Part shown: one piece after another, positions 1 to 26,774 of the stretch
Position numbering within the stretch: the stretch's first letter is position 1
Layout of the letters: each line of letters opens with the position of its first letter
NCBI RefSeq assembly: GCF_040054535.1
Contig: NC_090780.1
Span: forward strand, 3,456,001 to 3,520,000
Direction: 5' to 3'
Length of the DNA: 64,000 nucleotides
Source of the DNA: Antennarius striatus
Taxonomy: Eukaryota > Chordata > Actinopteri > Lophiiformes > Antennariidae
Made by a program: the position numbers and the translations under genes
The notes under the pieces: generated by a model
Seen by the model: the letters and a program-made list of their open reading frames with translations, nothing else
Told to the model about the DNA's origin: nothing
The model's database searches: none

Positions 1-14444
<14,444 letters not shown>

Positions 14445-15972
14445 AAGAGCTGTCCCCTCCTCAAGCCCTTCCCCTCCCTCATCCCTGCTCCTTCGTCCCC
14501 TGTACTCCCTCTCTCTCATCAGCGCTGCTTCATCATCGCGTCGCCCTTGCGTTCACTTCTGTACGATAGTCCTTTCACACACAATTAATAGCCCAGCTCA
14601 GCTTCTGCTCTTCTCCCTGAGCTCCATCCTCAGCAGCCCAGTGAGCAGCCCACACCCCGCTACCACATCCTCTGTTCGAGCAAGTAGCTAGAATTGTCGT
14701 AGGCTCTAGGATACTTTAGACGCTATCTAGATTTGTTTGAGAGGTTTTTACTTTGCCCGTCTATAGTTTACTGTTGTACTTGAGTCTGAAGAGGAGGTGG
14801 TGGTGGTGTGTGTGGATTATTAGCTGAGGTGTTAACATGCATGCAAGTGTCCGTTTTAGTCTAAATATCTGCAGATTTTTTTTTTCACATATCAGCAGCT
14901 TCTTCTCCGAAGAAAGAAGAGCGAGCTGAAATGAGCTCAATGTAGGACTGTCTGTTTAGCACTCTCGTCGGGATCAGGTTCTTCCCACGGCGTTCCGGCT
15001 TGTCAGTCTTTGATGCAATTTCTTGTCGAGGGGAAAAAAAGACACTGCTACTCACGGTGAGGAATGACGAACTGTGAAATTCACAATGATGTCTGAAGAA
15101 GACTGGAAAAGCACGTGGATCAAACATGCAGTATTATCTTTAACTGGATCAAGTTTTAGCATGACATCATTAACACTGTGTTCTTATTTCACCTGTCAGT
15201 CTACTGCCATCACTGTCTTTCTACTCATTCCTCATTTCAACCCCATCTCTTAGTGGCTGTTTATCCTTTCTAGCCACTGTTCGTGCCAAAAAAATACAAG
15301 GCTAGCTTAGTCTGTAGACAGTGACACGTAATTAAACTGTGAAAAGTCCTAGCAGAAGGCTGGTGTGACAGCAGAATGGTGATGCAGTACAAATCCCCGC
15401 CAACCCAAGGAGATAATCATTGCCAGCACCCTCTACTCACATGTGGATCACTGTAAATAATGTAAAAGCTCTGACGCGTTGTTCAGTATGAGTGTAGTAT
15501 TTTTGTGACATCCTACTAAAAATGCTTCTTGTGGAGAGAAAACATTCCTTTGCTCAGAGGGACAGCTGGAAAAAGCTGTTTTTTTGAAAAAACAAAACAA
15601 AATGATCGATTAATTTATGTATTTATTGGAAGGCATAGGCTCCTGCCACTTAGTAAATGTCAGCGGAACCTCGACAAGCACTGCACCTGAACTGTCCGCC
15701 ACTGTGCAACAACTCTGATGAAGTCATCGGTTTCATTCATATTAAGAAATAGTAAATTTTATTTTTTCATCCAGAGAACAAAGACATATTTATGTTAATG
15801 AGCAAAAGCAACACATATCGAATGTGTCATTTTTTATTTTTTTTTGTCACTCAAAGATATGTTGTCGTTTTGTCTAGTTTAGGGACATTAAATGTGCCAT
15901 ATCAAAGTATTTTTCAAAGAGAAATATCAAATTATATTACTTAAAGTTAGAGAGAACAAAAAAGGAAACTGA

Positions 15973-15999
15973 GGTGATGGTGAGAATGTCACCATCACC
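15973..15999 (+). other. 11-bp hairpin in putative slc12a5 3' UTR
   Basis: GGTGATGGTGA at 15973-15983 pairs perfectly with TCACCATCACC at 15989-15999 across a 5-nt loop. Confidence 0.7.
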
Positions 16000-16474
16000 C
16001 TATAGATGATAAAATAATGTTCAGACCTGCTTAAAGGTATATTGATTGTCTATTAATTGATTGTTTATAGGGACTAGTCCAAACAAATAGAGGACAGTGG
16101 CTTCTGTAGCTAGGAAACAAACTTTGTCGTCGAGACTGAATTCTATGCAGTAGACAGTGTGATTTTTATATCATCTAGATTGATTAAGATTTGAGCCACG
16201 TGTCCCTGACCTACATGAGCAAAATCACATTATGATTCAAAAAGTGCATCTTGGAAGGACAGTGCAATAGTTGAAAATCTGGACCCATGTGATCATGTTA
16301 TTTATTTTTTTACTCATATATTTTGTATATGTAGATTTCGTAAGTCTTAAGAAAAGAAGAATTATTATTCTGACCAGGGACGGTCGACAATTTATATGAT
16401 TTGGTTTCTGTTTGAAGAATACGTTTTTTTCGTCATTTGCACTCATAGTAGAAATATGAATATAAAAATAAAAT

Positions 16475-16476
<2 letters not shown>

Positions 16477-16527
<51 letters not shown>
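16477..16527. repeat. (TA)n microsatellite
   Basis: About 25 AT units inside the putative slc12a5 3' UTR, followed by a short CATATACACACACACACA transition. Confidence 0.95.
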
Positions 16528-16533
<6 letters not shown>

Positions 16534-17985
16534 CACACACACACAGAGTATACACTTTAAGTAATCAAAACAAATTAGTTTCTAGAACTATTTAAAGACA
16601 GTATTAAATGTTTTTAGTGTTGCTTGAATGTCTGACCATATGTTGTGAATGCTGCTAGTATTTGTACTGTAAATATTGATAATTAAAGCAACATTAAAGA
16701 TCAAGCGAGAAAGGGTATAGATATACATATCAGTGGTAGTGTGTCAAACAAGAGAAGCCTGTGGCTTCTGGACAGGGTGAGCTTTCTGCTTTACTATAAA
16801 CTGTTCCTGAATACCATGATGCAATATTAAAACCTCGCAAAAATTGAACCAATTTTAATATAACAAATAATTAATATATACTATAACTAAAGGAATTGCC
16901 AAAATTTATCAAATATATTTACCTGTTTGTAAGTTTTTATTACACCTATACAGTATATGACACCTGTAACACTCTGCTCCTAGTTTTCAAAGATTTTAGG
17001 GTGCCAAGTGATTAAGACTTTCTTTAATATGCTTGTCATACTTAACTCCGAGAGGTTCTTTCATGCTCAAATCGGTTTTTGAAGAACATGTTTTGGGATT
17101 GTCTCCACTACATTGCCTGCATCAACTGAGCCTTTAAAATTTATTCAAAAGTGAAGACATCTAATGTTTATTGGAGAAGTCTATTGGAGATGAATTTATT
17201 TACGCAATTCTAAATGTTTTATAATTGTTTGCATGGTACTATGTGGCAATATTTGTTTTAGTGGTTTCTATAGTGATGACTTACATATTCAAGGTACTCT
17301 GTAGGGTAAAAAATTGTCAGACGTTCTCATTTTGAGAACTCAGAAGTTGCCACCAAGTCGGCAACTCACGGCTCGACCTTGAAAACAAGTCTTTTGCAAA
17401 AAAATAAGATAAAGTATGAGTTGACTGTATTGTTACTTGTTATATTTCAATCTTGCTAAAGTAGTCTAATGTATCGTAATAAGAGATTTTGAGTTTGCGA
17501 ATGAATGGGCCACAGAATTGGTCATTCCACCATTGTAAATATATATCACTAAGTCAGAGACACTCTAATCTACTTGTGTTGTCTTTTGTTGTACACTGTT
17601 CTATCACTGTGGACAAAGTCTTAGAGTTTTGTAAAATTATGTGCAATATTGTTCTCACTTTGGTTGCATTTTTCAACAGATCTGTTTCGTTTTGTTTTTT
17701 TCTTCTCTAAAAACAGTCAGAGATGTCAGCAGTCGCTTATTTCATCAAAACGTTTGTTACCAGGTGTTGTGGACAATAAAGATCTACAGTGTTCATCCCA
17801 AATGTGGCTGAGACTGCAAAGCACTTTACACTGAGAGGCTTCTGTAACGCGATTAGTCTGTGAAGGGGGGGGGGGATGCAACAGCACCAACCTGCTCCTG
17901 ACATTTTGTTCCACAATGACCTCTAGTGGCGTATGGGTGTATTACAGTCAGCTGTAATGATCTGTCACCTCAGATAAAATGTTCA

Positions 17986-18014
17986 ATTTAATGCAGTTTT
18001 GAACTGCATTAAAT
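17986..18014 (+). other. 13-bp hairpin in putative slc12a5 3' UTR
   Basis: ATTTAATGCAGTT at 17986-17998 pairs perfectly with 18002-18014 across a 3-nt loop. Confidence 0.7.
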
Positions 18015-19390
18015 GAGAGACTTATGCTGATTGCATCTGCATCTATTAATTTGGACATTTAGCATGTATCACTTTATTTCCTTGTTTTGCCAAACTTCTT
18101 GAGAAAAAAATAATAGTAACTGTTAAATTTATAGTGCTTGTCACTTTTATCTGTGAAGTGAGCCTTCCCAGAACCTCTCATCCACCCTGCAGCACTTCAC
18201 TCCCCTCCTCTTCACCCCATCCAACCCAAATCTCTGGTCTCCCCCATCCCAGCAACTAAATGCACCCAGCTCTGTATTTTAAATGTGACTGCAGTATAAT
18301 TCTGAAAAATGATCAAAGAATATAAAACTCGCGCTTCCAATACTGGTACTGGCTCTGCTTGCATGGCACAAGATAGCTGAGGAAAAAAACCAGCACGCCC
18401 CCTCTCCCCACAACTGATCCAGGACTGAGATCAGATCCTTTGCCTGCACAACTGTAGCATGAGACAAAGTTGCCGGTGATCATTACCCAGTCTCCATCCT
18501 TAAATGGATATTAAGGGCTCTGAAACACATCTGTTACCGGGTTGAGGAGGTTGTCCCATTAGGATACCAACAGAGAAAATAAAAAAAAACCAAATCCCAT
18601 AAAAGAGGACAGTCTAAGATATTATTTTCACAGGCGCATCAGGAGATGCTAGAAGTGAAACGAGCTGTTTTCGTTGATTTCAAAGTCATTTTTTTGGGAG
18701 TCAGATGACAAACTGAAGTCTATCATTGTAGTGCAAGCAGAGCTACATTCCAGTTATGTTGTGTAACTCAGTGCATGCATGCAATTACCCTGAACAAGGT
18801 GTATTGAAAATATATTGGGTGTTTGTGGTATAAAAGCATTTTCTTTATATCAGAAAGTTTTCTTTCTAGTAGAATGTTTTTTTCTTTCCTTAGGACTGGC
18901 CAATCATTGTATTCTAGATGAATATTATAGTACAAGATTCTATTTTTATGGTGGGTTTGTTGACAAGGTCGTCTCATTGTGTCAAATATTATCTCCATAT
19001 AAACTGATTACCAAAGTATAGTTCAGTTAAAAACATACATGGTAGTGATGAAGTGTGTTCTCCAGTGAATTCTAACCAGCCAATCCCGTATCTTCTGAAT
19101 AAACTGTAGGAGTTATCAGTTAGGTGGCAAAATCTCTTCTTCTTGCACCTCACTCATGCTAATCAGAGAGCTGGGGTCGCAGTGGTAACTTTAAGGTTCA
19201 GTGGGTTCAAACTAAATTTGGAGATTCCTGTGAGTCTATAATTTGATTACAGTAGTGTTGTTGTATCTGACTGGTCATAACTGAGGATATAACTATTTAT
19301 TTTTTTCTAGTCAATAACTGCTTCTGTATTGTGTTTTAAAGATTTCCAGTCAAGCTACTTGATTTTAAAAAAGTACTAAAAAAAAATTTC

Positions 19391-19421
19391 TTAGCAAGAA
19401 ATTCATAAAATTTCTTGCTAA
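19391..19421 (+). other. 13-bp hairpin in putative slc12a5 3' UTR
   Basis: TTAGCAAGAAATT at 19391-19403 pairs perfectly with 19409-19421 across the 5-nt loop CATAA. Confidence 0.7.
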
Positions 19422-20226
19422 CACAACGAAGGCTGAAAACATCAAACCTAAGGTCAAGGAAAATACACATTTCTGAAGCAATTCTCATATTGGATTTGGT
19501 TTATATATCACAGAGTATATTGTGCATGAGGTTATACACCATTCGGCCTCCAGCTGAAACTGTATAGAGTACCTAGTTCTTTTTTTATGGCTCCAAATAA
19601 AATAGGAGCACTTTATTTTTGCCACCACAGAACAAACAGAACTGCTTTTTCAGGCCTAAAAATATTTGACGTAAAATTTTTACTGGGTTTGAGGAGGTTA
19701 AGGCCTTTGGAAATACAGAATTTAACACCTAGAAATACAGAGGTTTGTTTTAATTCACTGGAGCTGTGGGAACCATTTTGTATGTATGCTTGATGTAGAT
19801 GATATATACACATAAACAGACACAAATGTCAGATTTCAGTACCAGTTTGTTTTTTTTTCATTTTCCTCATTCAGAACGTTCATTGCTCTTCCTTGATACT
19901 GTACTTAGTTTCATGGTAAAGCAGTAGTGTTTCCTTCAGTTTTGTGGGAGTGTGTATGTGTGTTCATGTGCACTTGTAACTGCTGGGGGCAGGGGTGGGA
20001 GGGGGCAACGTGTAAATAAATCAAATACAGTTAGTGTGGAGGTGTTTCTTTTGTGTCAGTGTAAGTTAAATATTCTAAAATAAAAAAAACTGTATTATTC
20101 TCTATTGTGTTTCATGGTACATTTAAAAAGAGACAAAAGTAGTTTTATCTTACATTTCAAATGCTTATATCTCTATGGCTTCTGGCGATACCCGTTCCAT
20201 TTTATAGATTTGTCAGCACAAAATGC

Positions 20227-20232
20227 AATAAA
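20227..20232 (+). terminator. slc12a5: candidate distal poly(A) signal of slc12a5
   Basis: AATAAA on the plus strand is the last such hexamer before the ncoa5 3' UTR. It lies 11 bases from the opposing ncoa5 signal. Assignment is by position only. Confidence 0.45.
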
Positions 20233-20242
20233 CCAATACCAT

Positions 20243-20248
20243 TTTATT
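20243..20248 (-). terminator. ncoa5: candidate poly(A) signal of ncoa5
   Basis: TTTATT on the plus strand reads AATAAA on the minus strand, about 410 bases after the ncoa5 stop codon. It is the first clear canonical signal I found downstream of the stop. Confidence 0.5.
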
Positions 20249-20660
20249 AAAGTAAATGTGTTGTGAGTTTTTAATAATGTCTCATTTTCAAAATGGAAAT
20301 GTTACAATTTAAAAAAAAATGTAACAAAAACACAGTTTTGTGGAAGGAAAATACCAAAGGAATCCATTTAAACAAGAGTCCATGATGATGAAGCAAAACA
20401 GTTCATTCAGTGGTGATTCACACACGTTTAAACTCACATGTACAAACTCTGAATAACTATCTGGAGGAGCTATATAAGTTAACTCAATGGGAATTAAACG
20501 AAAATGTAAAATCATTTACAAAACATCCCTACAGACTACCTATACAGAGCTGCTAACTTCACTGCACAAAGTACAGATGTGGCCATCTGTGACGGAAGGA
20601 GCGGTGAGTCTCACATCAAGAGGAATCGCTCACTACTCGTTCATAATTCACTACTACACC

Positions 20661-23600
20661 TCAGTAATGTTGGGAATACATGGACATAGATGGGACCTGG
20701 TTCATACCTGGGGCTGGTCTGGGAGGTGGCTGCTGAGAGGCACCAGTGCCCACACCAACTCCCACCCCCACGCCCACCAGGGGGTTAAGAGACGTTCCAC
20801 TCTGGATGAGGGTGTCAAGAGCTTTCTGTACACTCGGGTTGTCAAAATTGATTCCTGCGGTCGAGCTGGGGGCTCTCTGACCACCTTGTGCGAACGTGAC
20901 TGGCATGCGGCCCGGCGTGGGGGCGTAACCCTGGGATCCTGCCGCAGGAGGGCCTGGCATGGGTTGGCGTGGCGGATTCTGGGCGGGAGACAGGCCTAGA
21001 GAGCCGTAGCCCTGTGACTGGGGACCAGTAGACGCTCCAGAGGCGGCTGACAACCCAGAGCCACTGTTGAACATGCTGAGGATTTTAGCCTGCAGCTCCT
21101 GCTGGTGGTTGGGGTTGGCTGAGGCACTTGAACCAGTCGCTAGGCTGAGGTGGCTGGACTGTGGGGGCATGAGGGTAGAATGGGACGGCTGAGGAAGTCC
21201 AGCGGTTGAGGATGGAATGTCAGGGTGTCCTGATGAAGGAGCCGGAACATGGACTGCAGCTGTAGATCAAAAACCTCAGTTACAGAAAAAACATTCTGCT
21301 TCACAGCACAGAAAACTAAAGCAATGTTTCAATATAAGAACATTTAAGGACAGGTATGAGTCTGTTAGTAAAACACGTTTCCAGACATACACTGAAGGAA
21401 TTTCTGGTTGCTGTAATTGTTTCTCCCTGTAAATATCTCTGATAATTTCATACTATTTTCTTCTGGATACAATAGCTAGCAGGCCGTTCTGAATAATAAC
21501 TCATTCAGGTTCTACTGTATGTTCCAGGCTGGAGTTCCTGTGTTGACAGGCAACATGTGTGGGTGAACTTGTAGTCCCCACAACTGGGGAATTAATCCCC
21601 TTCAAGTCAAGGGTCTCAGTCAGAAAAAGGTGGATTACTCTCTACAGGCCACTGATGGATTGTTGCCCTCAGTGTTTTCAAAAGTGAGAGAAGAGAGGAG
21701 TAGGAAATTATAGATGATCAGGAAAAGTACACTACCGTTCAAAAGTTTGGGGTCACAGAAATGTCCATATTCTGAAAAGAAAGCACTGTATTTTTTTTCA
21801 ACGAAAATAACTAAACCATTCAGAAATAGACTCTATAGATTTCTTTTTAAGAAAATAATGGACATACAGCCATGTCAACACAGGCCAAAACAACGTGTTG
21901 GATGTTGTAACATTTAAAAAATAAATGTGATAAATAAGATGAAAGTACTTTCAATTTCACCCATACCTGAAAGAGGCTCTGCAGTACTTCGTAGCAGTCG
22001 GGCTCTTTTGTCCTTCAGGTAAGCAATGAGACCATCTAACTCATCTGGGGTTACGAACCTATCCAGAGATCCCACAGGAAAAAAAAAAAGTGTGTGTGGT
22101 CAGACTTAAAATCACATTTATGCAATATGTAAGTGGTAACCACAGTGCAACTGAAACGTTGTCTTACATTCACTACTCAGATTTTATGATATTAAACCAG
22201 ACGTTGTACCTGTTTTCAGACAGCAGTGTGATGGACGTGAGCACAGAAATAGGGTGACTCTCTCTGTCCGATTCTCTGAGCAGCACATCATCCGCCATTT
22301 TAGCAGCCTTTCTGGCGATCTCTTCACGTTCTTTTTCACGGTTTTCAACTTTGTAGGCATCGTAGTTGTGAGCAACCAACATCATGGCATCCTGCATTGG
22401 CATGTTTCGATGCTCTAGGAGAATAAAAAAAAGACCTGTGAAATCCTGTCCCCTTTGCATTTCAGTTATTTAAAGCCACATCCCCTGTCTTTTTAAATTA
22501 CCTTGCGGTGTTCCAAACAAGATGTTCACAGTGCAGGACCGGTGGACCTGGTGCTGCTGGGTGATGATGATGGCAAAGGGAGTTCGAGCTCGGCCTACAT
22601 CCTCCAGAGCCTGGGTTAGTGACACTTCAGTGTTGAGGAAAATCAGATCCACCACCATACCTAGATCACGGACTTTACGCCCAACCGTCTCCGCATACTC
22701 CCGACTATTGTTTGTCAAAAACAAGTATACACACACACACGCACACACACACACACAGGAGCGATATGAAACAACATTCCAAGCATCGATCAAATATTTG
22801 TAGCCAGTAATGGACCTGGGTCTTCGTTTAATTTAGTAAACAAAGACGGGACTTACTTCTGGGCCTTATTGACTACAATAACAGAACAATCAACAGGACG
22901 GTCGGCATCATAACGGCGCTGAAGTTCTTCGTAATACTGACGATACAACTCATTTCGCCGACGCTCTTCTGGTCGAACACGATCATCTAGTGATTAGATA
23001 TTAGATAAAAATAAAATTAGAAAAAAAAAATAAAAAAATAAAAAACAATACCTGATTCAAGTTTCAGCCACTAAATCAGACCTAGCTCCAAAATCAGAAC
23101 TAATTAATGTAATAATGTATAGAGTTTAGTGCAATTTTTAGGCCTGCTGTGTTCAGTTACACCACTGTGGAAAACTTTAATACTAAAGATGCAAAATGAA
23201 AATTGTAATCTGCAGTATAGATTACACCTAGTGTTACTCAATCTTAATGAACACTGGGGAAAAAAAAAAGTGCATAAGGTCTTGCTATTTAAATAATCAT
23301 GAAAATCCAGTATTTCTATGAGAAAAAAAGACATTTCAATGCACACACACGGTGGTTAAGTACAGAGTACGCACCCTCTGGCTCACGGCGTCCATTCCAT
23401 GGATCTCTGTAAGCGTCCCTGAAGGATTCATCCTTTCTCCTGTAATAGTCTTCAGCGCCACCGCGGTAATATCTTTCAAAGTCATCTCTGCTGTATGAAA
23501 ACAAAATCAGGCTCAGACAACGTGAATGCATCTAGGTACCAAAATAATGACTGACGTCAGCAGTCACCTGAATGTTGAGTCCCGTGCATCAGCTCTGGAG

Positions 23601-26600
23601 TCTTTGTCTCTGCTCTCTGAGCTACGGTAACGGTAATCGGGGTCACGCGAATGAGGACCGGGCCTCGGCTCTCTGCTCGGGTCCCTCCCATCTCGGCCGT
23701 CCCGAGGCTCTCGTCCATCACGACCATCCCGAGACTCGCGTCCTTCCCGAGGCTCTCGTCCCTCACGCCCATAAAGAGGTGAGCGTGATCGAGGCCGAGG
23801 ATCTTTGCCGTCTCCATAGCCGCTGTACGGGGCCCTAAGAAGAGTAGTATGGATTATTACAAGGAAGGCCAGTTGTCAAACACTACAAAGAATGACAGGA
23901 ACTTTCGTCCATGACTGGTGAGGACAGGTCCAGAGTTGGTATATAAAATGCAACAAAATCAGTTTGCATTTAATTCAGACGAGATGAATAAATGGAGTTT
24001 ATTTTCACAACTGAAGCAGAGCGATGATTGATGCTATTATAGTCGCAAAAGGAAATGGAGCAAGTTCATTCCAGGAGATTCCGTTGCATGTCCTTTCAAC
24101 GATCTTTTCCAGTGATCCGTGCGCGCATTACGAGACGAGGATTCATCGATCATTCGAGGTCCATTGACGCAAACTACAACATTTTGAACATTTTACTTTA
24201 TTTTGCACATTTTAGCTCAATGGAATACCATGATTTTTGTTGTACCATGACTTTTGTTGTTGTTCAGATTTAGTCAAGAGATAGAAATAGATCCGCAGGT
24301 CTCGCATAAGACATGACTCACCTTTGGGACACTTAAAAATGCAAGAGGGAACAGCATAGCATGTTCAACAGTGTCATGAAGCTGCCCGACAAAAGATGCA
24401 TGTAGTTTCTGAGCAAACTTTAAAATCTTTTTTACATTATTCCACTGATCATTAGTTGGTGGTAACATGTAAAGAAAGCAGCAGCTCAGCAGATGCTTTT
24501 ACAGAAGGATTTTCTTTTAAAGCTACTATGGTTCAGGGTGGAACCCACAGGCATGGTTTGGTAAGAAACAGTACAAGCAATATTAGCTTTGTTATAATCC
24601 TTCACTGGGTACTGTTTCAACTGCTTTACGATAGCAGTTACCAAGACACCAGTATTAATGTTCACACCTGATGAGTTATGTGTCATGGATTAGCATTACA
24701 GTACTTTAGCTGGAAACCTGGACGTATTATTAGGATTAAATGAGACACAAGTTGATATCCACAACAGAATAGTGAAAAGAACACAAGCATTGAAAAGCCA
24801 TAAGAGAATAGTCTTTGAGAAAAAACACTCCAAATTGAAGTCAAGTGGCTTCTCTCTTTATTTCAACAGTTCCGCAAGTTTTAATTTTGGGTGAAATGTT
24901 GACTATCCCATAAACACAGAACCATCTACCAGTACACCAGTTTCCATCAAGTATACCTCAGCACTGGTGGAAATGAAAGTTGAGGAAAATATTTTAATCG
25001 TTTAAACCGGCACCTGAAAGACGATAGTAGTTCCTCACACCCATTTTGCGTTACTTTACCTTCGAGGAGGGCTCTGCTGGGATTGAGGTTTAGCTTGCCG
25101 TCGCTCCACTGCCATATTTACATCTGAAAATAAATCAATCCAAACGTTGAACATAATAGTGACATTTAAATCAGCTCAAACGTTCACGCAGGCGTGGCCA
25201 CGAAAACACTTCCACGATTGCGATCCAAATGAAAATGAGCTCCAATATCCACGCTTGAAAATCCAAACTGGACGAGACAAAATGCAGCAAATCATGTTGT
25301 CAAATTTGTGAAACCCAGTTCAAGATAAACAGGAACTGAAGAAATTCTTTTTCCTTTCAAAATTAGACGAACGCAAACAGAGCTTGAAGGTGTGATACGA
25401 TTTTGAAGCTGGGCTTTCAATAGAAATCCTTTTCCTTCTCGATTCATTTGTTGACAATTCAGACGACTGACCGACAAATTAGCCTTTGAAATGTCCGCAA
25501 AGTATGAAAATCTGTCATTCCGGAGAACCAAAATGATATATTGAATTTGTATATTTTTTTAGATTAGCCCTCAACAATGACTCATCATTTAAGATTACAA
25601 ATGTTAAAGTAAATCCTTACATTAAAAAAGCTGGAACCAGTAAATACTTTCTGATAATCTGGTAATCACCTTTTGCATTAATCAATATACAGTAGTTACA
25701 TCTTCAAGTTGAAATTTAGCCACTGTATGTTCATTAAATGTCCAGTAAAATAAAGGATTAGATGAAAATAAGTAGCATTAATCTCACCTTCTCTTGGTTA
25801 ATGGAGACAAATCACATACTTAAATTTGTAATGTTGTCTGCAGCATCTGTTACAATTACAGGAATTTAATTCATAAGAGGCATCATATCACGTCATGACG
25901 AATGGCATTGAAAAGAGTTTATTTTTGGCCGACAATTACATTTAATTCAATGATAAAAGACATCTAACTTTCACAGATGAGCTTTATTCACAAAAAGGCA
26001 CTGATAAATTAATCCTTACAAAAACATTGCTTATTTTTCTTTTTTGCCAGTTTACAAGAAAGGATTGTCAGGATCGACACCGAACAGAAGTCCTATCCTT
26101 TTTTGGCCTACAGTATTGTGGATGAGGCTTACCTATTTTATAACCTTTATAGATTCGACCTTTTTGGGCCGCCTTTGCAGCTTCGGCTTCTTCAATGCGC
26201 TCAAATTGTACAAATCCAAACCCACGAAACATGGATACGCCTGGAAGAGGAACATTTTAAGTGGTACAAATGATCATATTTTCGATACCTACCCATTTCC
26301 GCATTTTACAAAATGATCATTCAGTACATCTTTACATTGTAAGCATCATGACAAATCATGACTGACATTGATCAAACAAATGCTAAAAATCATCTAAGTT
26401 CACTTTTTGCAAAGTTGTTTGGAAAAAATGAACTGACATTTATGGATGGCCTGCTTATTTCAAATTATTGTCGTACAGTGGAAAGTTATAGCTTATATTG
26501 CATTTACTAACCAGTTATCTTCCCATATGGGCTGAACAGTTCTTCCAAATCCTTTGTTGCCATGTCGGAGGTCGGCAAATTCCCAACAAAAATCCTTCTC

Positions 26601-26680
26601 TCCAAATCTCTTGGATCACTACTGCTGCAGGTGCGTGAAAAACGCCCTGGTGATGGGCTGCGGCTTCTTCGACGAGACAT
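20661..26680 (-). CDS. ncoa5: nuclear receptor coactivator 5 with N-terminal RRM
   Basis: Nuclear coregulator; the mammalian protein binds nuclear receptors independently of AF-2. Coding exons, minus strand in transcript order: 26680-26512, 26240-26133, 25123-25060, 23834-23568, 23490-23375, 22986-22857, 22704-22502, 22414-22210, 22058-21967, 21259-20661. The lengths sum to 1953 nt, giving 650 residues with every phase matching. Residues 30-99 form an RNA-recognition motif: RNP2 IFVGNL, RNP1 RGFGFVQF, most like the hnRNP C/RALY type. Residues 114-241 are rich in RD, RE and SR pairs. Residues 270-385 are the class II tRNA-synthetase anticodon-binding-like domain (RPVDCSVIVVNKAQ; GRKVRDLGMVVDLIFLNTEV; ITQQHQVHRSCTVNILFGTP). 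The C-terminus is Gln/Pro/Ser-rich with INFDNPSVQKALDTLIQSG, nearly identical to mammalian NCOA5. The expected LXXLL box reads SITLL (413-417). Human NCOA5, as I recall it, is 579 residues without the RRM. Confidence 0.9.
21730..21900. mobile_element. terminal fragment of a Tc1/mariner-type element
   Basis: The sequence CACTACCGTTCAAAAGTTTG after a TA dinucleotide matches the terminal inverted repeat of a Tc1/mariner family widespread in fishes and amphibians. Only one end is recognisable; no matching second end or transposase is present. It lies in the last intron of ncoa5 (21260-21966). Confidence 0.65.
22731..22757 (-). repeat. (TG)n tract near an ncoa5 acceptor
   Basis: Plus-strand ACACACACACGCACACACAC is UG-rich in the minus-strand transcript. 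It starts about 27 bases upstream of the acceptor for the exon beginning at 22704. Confidence 0.85.
23835..25059 (-). other. ncoa5 intron, no recognised content
   Basis: Intron between the last RRM exon and the RD-rich exon. AT-rich, with no recognised repeat or coding block. Confidence 0.55.
25124..26132 (-). other. ncoa5 intron inside the RRM, no recognised content
   Basis: Intron that splits the RRM just before its last beta strand. No repeat family or hidden exon was recognised. Confidence 0.55.
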
Positions 26681-26774
26681 AATTCAATCCGAGGTTACTG
26701 GGTTCTTTCGCCGTATGCCTCCAGCGATTGAAAAAAAATTTGGCTAAAAGAACTGTAAATTGTCGTCCACGGTC
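26681..26774 (-). other. ncoa5: 5' untranslated part of ncoa5 exon 2
   Basis: A minus-strand acceptor (ATGTTTCAG ending at 26775) opens an exon that continues into the start codon at 26680. The start is chosen because it gives MSRRRSRSPSPGRFSR immediately ahead of the RRM. Confidence 0.7.

Larger units (their letters stand above)
14445..20250 (+). other. slc12a5: probable long slc12a5 3' untranslated region
   Basis: This stretch follows the slc12a5 stop and contains no coding block on either strand. It is notably free of recognisable interspersed repeats compared with the introns. Several possible poly(A) signals occur, including ATTAAA near 16682, AATAAA near 17776 and AATAAA at 20227-20232. 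Usage cannot be told from sequence. A 5.8-kb 3' UTR would be long but not unusual for a neuronal transporter gene. Confidence 0.5.

Noticed and set aside
25060-26680. Separate RRM gene upstream of ncoa5
   Set aside because: Exon phases join the RRM exons to the RD-rich exon with no stop, poly(A) signal or new start between them.
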